Both the position numbers and the translations under genes were made by a program. From positions 62,001-126,000 of the forward strand of contig JAEQBH010004103.1 of NCBI GenBank assembly GCA_016808115.1: DNA of 64,000 bases, given 5' to 3'. The notes beneath the pieces are model-generated. The model saw nothing but the letters and a program-made list of their open reading frames with translations, was not told where the DNA came from and ran no database searches. Below, piece after piece: positions 57,740-64,000 of this stretch (its first letter is position 1; each line of letters starts with the position of its first letter). Source of the stretch: Tetrastigma voinierianum. Lineage: Eukaryota > Streptophyta > Magnoliopsida > Vitales > Vitaceae.

Positions 57740-60645
57740 TGAAACAGGAAAAACTTTTCCTCTCAAAAGGTGAAAGTGAGATCAAGATAGATGTTTTCTG
57801 ATTGAAATTCTATGGTTGGAGAATGATTGAGCAGGAAAAACATCATGATGAACTTGTAAGTGAGGAGATAGTATAAGTTTTCATTTCAAATGGTGAAAGT
57901 GAGATCAAGATAGATGTTTTCTTAGTAAAAATTACATGGTTGGGAAAAACATCATGATGAACTTGTAAGTGAGTAGATAGTATAAGTTTCATCTCAAATG
58001 GTGAAAGTGAGATCAAGATAGATGTTTTTGATTGAAATTCTATGGTTTAGGGAAAAGCATCATGATGAACTTTGTAAGTGAGAGATAGTATAAGTTTTTC
58101 ATCTCGAATGGTGAAAGTGAGATCAAGATAGATGTTTTCTTATTGAAATTCTATAGTTTGCAGGAAAAACATCATGATGAACTTGTAAGTGAGGAGATAG
58201 TATAAGTTTCATCTCAAATGGTGAAAGTGAGATCCAAGATAGATGTTTTCTTATTGAAAATTCTATGGTTGCAGGAAAAACATCATGATGAACTTGTAAG
58301 TGAGGAGATAGTATAAGTTTTCATCTCAAATGGTGAAAGTGAGATCAAGATAGATGTTTTCTTATTGAAATTCTATGGTTGCAGGAAAAACATCATGATG
58401 AACTTGTAAGTGAGGAGATAGTACAAGTTTTCATCTCAAATGGTGAAAGTGAGATCAAGATAGATGTTTTCTTATTGAAATTCTATGGTTGCAGGAAAAA
58501 CATCATGATGAACTTGTAAGTGAGGAGATAGTATAAGTTTTCATCTCAAATGGTGAAAGTGAGATCAAGATAGATGTTTTTTGATTGAAATTCTATGGTT
58601 GCAAGAAAAACATCATGATGAACTTTTAATTGAGGAGATAGTATAAGTTTTCATCTCAAATGGTGAAAGTGAGATCAAGATAGATGTTTTCTTATTGAAA
58701 TTCTATGGTTGCAGGAAAAACATCATGATGAACTTGTAAAGAGTGAGGGAGATAGTATAAGTTTTCATCTCAAATGGTGAAAGTGAGATCAAGATAGATG
58801 TTTTCTTATTGAAATTCTATGGTTGCGGAAAACATCATGATGAACTTGTAAGTGAGGAGATAGTATAAGTTTTCATCTCGAATGGTGAAAGTGAGATCCA
58901 AGATAGATGTTTGATTGAAATTCTATGGTTGCGGGGAAAAACATGTGATGAACTTGTAAGTGAGGGAGATAGTATAAGTTTTCATCTCAAATGGTGAAAG
59001 TGAGATCCAAGATAGATGTTTTCTTATTATTGAAATTCTATGGTTGCAGGAAAAACATCGCAGTGAACTTGTAAGTGAGGGAGATAGTATAAGTTTTCAT
59101 CTCAAATGGTGAAAGTGAGATCAAGATAGATGTTTTCTTATTGAAATTCTATGGTTGCAGGAAAAACATCATGATGAACTTGTAAGTGAGGAGATGGTCC
59201 TGATTTTAAATCTCAAATGGTGAAAGTGAGATCAAGATAGATGTTTTTCTTATTGAAATTCTATGGTTGCGGGAAAACATCATGATGAACTTGTAAGTGA
59301 GGAGATAGTATAAGTTTTCATCTCAAATGGTGAAAGTGAGATCAAGATAGATGTTTTTGATTGAAATTCTATAGTTTTGCAGAAAAACATCTGATGGTGG
59401 AACTTTTAATTGAGGAGATAGTATAAGTTTCATCTCAGATCGTTGAAAGTGAGATCAAGATAGATGTTTTCTTATTGAAATTCTATGGTTGCGGGGAAAA
59501 ACATCATGATGAACTGTAAGTGAGGAGGTGAGTATAAGTTTTTCATCTCAAATGGTGAGTGAGATCAAGATAGATGTTTTCTTATTGGAAATTCTATGGT
59601 TGCGGGAAAAACGTCATGATGAACTTGTAAGTGAGGAGATAGTATAAGTTTTCATCTCAAATGGTGAAAGTGAGATCAAGATAGATGTTTTTTGATTGAA
59701 ATTCTATGGTTGCAGGAAAAACATCATGATGAACTTGTAAGTGAGGAGATAGTATAAGTTTTCATCTCAAATGGTGAAAGTGAGATCAAGATAGATGTTT
59801 TCTTATTGAAATTCTATGGTTGCGGGGAAAAACATCATGATGAACTTGTAAGTGAGGAGATAGTATAAGTTTTCATCTCAAATGGTGAAAGTGAGATGAA
59901 GATAGATATTTTATGACTGAAATTCTATGGTTGCAGGAAAAACATCATGATGAACTTGTAAGTGAGGAGATAGTATAAGTTTTCATCTCAAATGGTGAAA
60001 GTGAGATCAAGATAGATGTTTTTGATTGAAATTCTATGGTTGCGGGAAAAACATCATGATGAACTGTAAGTAGGAGATAGTATAAGTTTTTCATCTCAAA
60101 TGGTGAAATTAGAGATCAAGATAGATGTTTCTTATTGTTCTATGGTTGCGGGAAAAACATCATGATGAACTTGTAAGTGAGGAGATAGGTATGAGTTTTC
60201 ATCTCAAATGGTGAAAGTGAGATCAAGATAGATGTTTTTCTTATTGAAATTCTATAGTTGAGAAAAACATCATGATGAACTTGTAAGTGAGGAGATAGTA
60301 TAAGTTTTTCATCTCAGGAGAAATGGTGAAAGTGAGATCCAGATAGATGTTTCTTATTGAATTCTATGGTTGCGGAAAAACATCATGATAGACATGCCAA
60401 GTGAGGGAGATAGTATAAGTTTTCATCTTAAATGGTGAAAGTGAGATCAAGATAGATGTTTCTTGTGAAATTACATGGTTGCAGGAAAAACATCATGATG
60501 AACTTGTAAGTGAGGAGATAGTATAAGTTTTCATCTCAAATGGTGAAAGTGAGATCAAGATAGTTGTTTTCTTATTGAAATTCTATGATTGGAGAAGGAT
60601 TGAGTTGGAAAAACATCTTGATAAACTTGTATGTGAGAAGGGAGT
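57740..60645 (+). repeat. 110-bp satellite array, about 26 units
   Basis: The marker catcatgatgaacttgtaag recurs exactly 110 bp apart across the best part (58281, 58391, 58501, 58611). I count about 26 occurrences of gtgagatcaagatagatg between 57776 and 60560. Units are nearly identical in the middle and have small indels elsewhere. The first and last units are longer: at 57815 and 60588 they hold gagaatgattgag or gagaaggattgag where inner units have only gc. Because 110 is not divisible by three, the array cannot encode one protein. Confidence 0.95.
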
Positions 60646-61150
60646 TGTTTAACATGAGGCAGCCAATTGGATTGCTTCTTCTTCTTCCTATGATGATGAT
60701 GTATAATATTGGCTTTTGATTTTGAAAAAGAGTTCAGGGAGATGGCAATTCCAATAAAGAACTTTTATTTTGCTAGATTGAAGGTGAGGGAATGATGCAA
60801 TGTTTTAAAAATCGTCTTACTAGTTCATGTTTCAGGGGTCAAATCAGTGAATTGATGGTTGAACCGCGATTGGAGTTTAGGAATAATTTAAATGAATCTT
60901 AATGCCAATTATTGGAATTTTTTAAGAATTAACATCTGTTGTTGATCATTATCAATGAGGAGAAGGTAGTCTTGTTTGTGGGATCATAAAGCAAAAACAG
61001 AAAATAATGTCATGACTAATGAGAACTAGCTGCAATGTGAAATCAACTTCTTTTATCACCTACTCTTTTGTCGTACTCTCTCTGACTCTGATAGGCCCAA
61101 AACAAAGGCCCAACTAGAAGCAACTGCAATGTTAATTTTTTTTTTTACCA
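60646..61150. other. Sequence right of the satellite
   Basis: No gene recognised. It contains a truncated hAT-like terminus, gcaatgttttaaaaatcg, at 60798. A tcttcttcttcc and gatgatgatg microsatellite patch lies at 60679-60703. Confidence 0.4.
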
Positions 61151-61246
61151 AAAAATTAAGGAATAGTTAATTAAGGTAACGGAAAGGTAAGATATTATTT
61201 TATAAAATAAAAAAATAAAATATATATTTTCCTTTAAAAAGTAGCG
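61151..61246 (+). repeat. 95-bp direct repeat, left copy
   Basis: Shares agttaattaaggtaa and tttcctttaaaaagtagcg with 63905-63993, in the same orientation and with about 85-90 percent identity by eye. The two copies are 2.75 kb apart. Confidence 0.75.
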
Positions 61247-62458
61247 TCTTAGGTGGTGTTTGTTTTTCTTATCTTAAATAGAGGCTTTTTGGTTCTTCTT
61301 TGAATAGTCTTAATAGCATTAGAGTGTTAAGTTGTTGTTTTTAACATTACATAGTGAGTAGGAATGACCACGGGACGGATTATTTTGGAGTTCCCGTCCG
61401 CCTTGCCTTAATAGTATATGTTTAATTTAATTTTAATCTCGGATTTTTAACGGGTTTAGGTTTATTTTACTCCAGAGTCGAGACGAGTTAGTATTGTTAC
61501 TCTGTAAAACCCGAAAATTAAAAATTTTCAAAAAATGGCAAAATGTTAATAAAATAATAAGAATTGTCATAAGGGTTCGAGGAAGTCCCAGAAAATTCTT
61601 TAGATCTCGGATGGCGAAGCGATTTGCGCCGTTAAATTCGTCTGTGAAATCTAGTCACCACTGAAAGTTTCGTCGAGATTACGAGACAAGCGGAAATTCT
61701 TGATTTTTACAGGTGATAAATTTACGATGAATCAAGGGGGCGAGATTTTACGAAAATCTCGAAAGTTAGAAAATAGGCTTGTAGAGTTAGAATTTTAAAA
61801 TAAAGTGAAGCTGAAAATAAATACAAATTATTTTGGGGCAAGGACCCGAAGATAAACTTGATATAGGCAGTGTATCGAAATAATAATAATAAGTCTACTT
61901 CGATTATATTTTAAAAATAATTTTTATTATTTTATTTTTATAATTTAATATAAATAATTATTATTATTATAATGTTTTTAATAAATAATTTATAAAAATT
62001 CATAATTATTTTATTTTATGAAAAATATTAATTTTAATACTATAATAAAAATAAAAAAAAAAAGCAAAATATAAAAAAATTAAAATAAAAAAAATAAAAA
62101 ATAAAATAAAATGTAAACGGGGCGAGTTTGGGAAATTTCTCATCTCAGCCCGATCTGTTTAATTTTAAATGGGAGGCAGTTTGGGAGTGAAAAAAAATAA
62201 ACAAGCGGTGAGATGGGGCCGTAACCAATCCCAAACCTCTGTATGTCCACACAGTAGTGTTCTTTTTTGTTGAACAATGATTGGGTTTTTCTTATTTTTT
62301 GTGGAAAATGACTTTTCCCGAATAGAAAAAAGCCAAATAAGCCCTCACTTTTTCTATTTAAAACTTTTTAAAAATTTATTGATAAGTCGTGAAAATTCAA
62401 AGAAAACAAACGACTTAATCTTTTGTATTTAAACATTAGTCAAAACAATGCCTTAGAC
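61247..62458 (-). mobile_element. Chimeric short element, copy D, inverted
   Basis: Outer ends cttaggtggtgtttgttttt (61248) and aacaatgccttag (62444). Inner terminus taggaatgaccacgggacgg near 61361. The stretch 61504-61750 (tgtaaaacccgaaaatt onward) matches the start of the LTR at 40596 in direct orientation. The reverse complement of 62100-62240 matches copy C near 55560-55690 (ttcccaaactcgccccg). No ORF. Confidence 0.65.
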
Positions 62459-63904
<1,446 letters not shown>

Positions 63905-63993
63905 GAAAGGGCGAGTTAATTAAGGTAATGAAAAGAGTGAATATTATTTTATAAAAATAAAAATATATGTTTTCCTTTAAAAAGTAGCGACTT
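63905..63993 (+). repeat. 95-bp direct repeat, right copy
   Basis: Partner of 61151-61246. It begins near gggcgagttaattaagg and ends aaaaagtagcgact. After it the window ends, so whether a second chimeric element follows, as after the left copy, cannot be seen. Confidence 0.75.
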
Positions 63994-64000
63994 ATCTTTT

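Noticed and set aside
57740..60645. Regularly spaced repeats considered as a CRISPR-like array
   Set aside because: Units are contiguous 110-bp tandem repeats with no unique spacers, in a plant nuclear context.

Overview
This is a plant nuclear window, almost certainly from a flowering plant and probably a eudicot. It is AT-rich, consists mostly of decayed LTR retrotransposons, hAT- and Harbinger-like DNA elements and tandem repeats, and holds one recognisable host gene, a DUF538-family secreted protein interrupted by an intron. No rRNA, no confident tRNA, no CRISPR, and no bacterial or organellar gene organisation was seen. The texture (nested insertions, solo LTRs, satellites, CpG decay) is that of pericentromeric or other gene-poor heterochromatin. 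I found no coherent undescribed multi-gene system. The interest lies in how much insertion and rearrangement history can be read base by base.

Region 1, 1-33235: a nested stack. The outermost layer is a Ty3/gypsy element of the Tat lineage on the + strand. Its reverse-transcriptase gene is cut at about position 95 and resumes at 31611. Between lies an Athila-lineage Ty3/gypsy element on the - strand: 3' LTR 96-2726, 3' ORF pseudogene 4180-5288, pol 19695-23589, gag 25140-26347 and 30046-30372, primer-binding site near 30451-30470, 5' LTR 30471-31610. The Athila copy has itself been hit by a 1390-bp solo LTR (1046-2435, target duplication CAACA), by a 3.7-kb solo LTR (26353-30040, duplication GGTCT), by an LTR-like segment on the + strand (about 23700-25130), and by a second, disrupted copy of the 3.7-kb LTR family (5825 to about 19260). 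That disrupted copy contains a hAT element (7122-8782), a Ty1/copia element on the - strand (9480-16302) and another Athila-type solo LTR (16307-17473).

Region 2, 33236-47920: the 3' end of the Tat element with a roughly 103-bp tandem array (35900-37250), a polypurine-like tract and an LTR (37764-40533) followed by a tRNA-Arg-type primer-binding site. A segment from this LTR onward has been duplicated in tandem (38087-44400 and 44401-47920) at a 4-bp microhomology. The first copy later received two insertions (40596-42759 and about 43320-44072).

Region 3, 47781-57400: a Harbinger-like element with a hAT-like element nested inside it, each with target-site duplications; copies of a chimeric short-element family (A 49690-50865, B 53898-54712, C 55345-56455, and D at 61247-62458); the DUF538 gene 51044-52717; and a third, truncated Tat LTR end (56560-57400).

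Region 4, 57400-64000: a tRNA-like SINE head, a 110-bp satellite array of about 26 units (57740-60645), chimeric element D, a 100-bp (TA)n run and a 95-bp direct repeat at both ends of the last 2.8 kb.

All retroelement genes are broken by stops and frameshifts; nothing here looks capable of autonomous movement.
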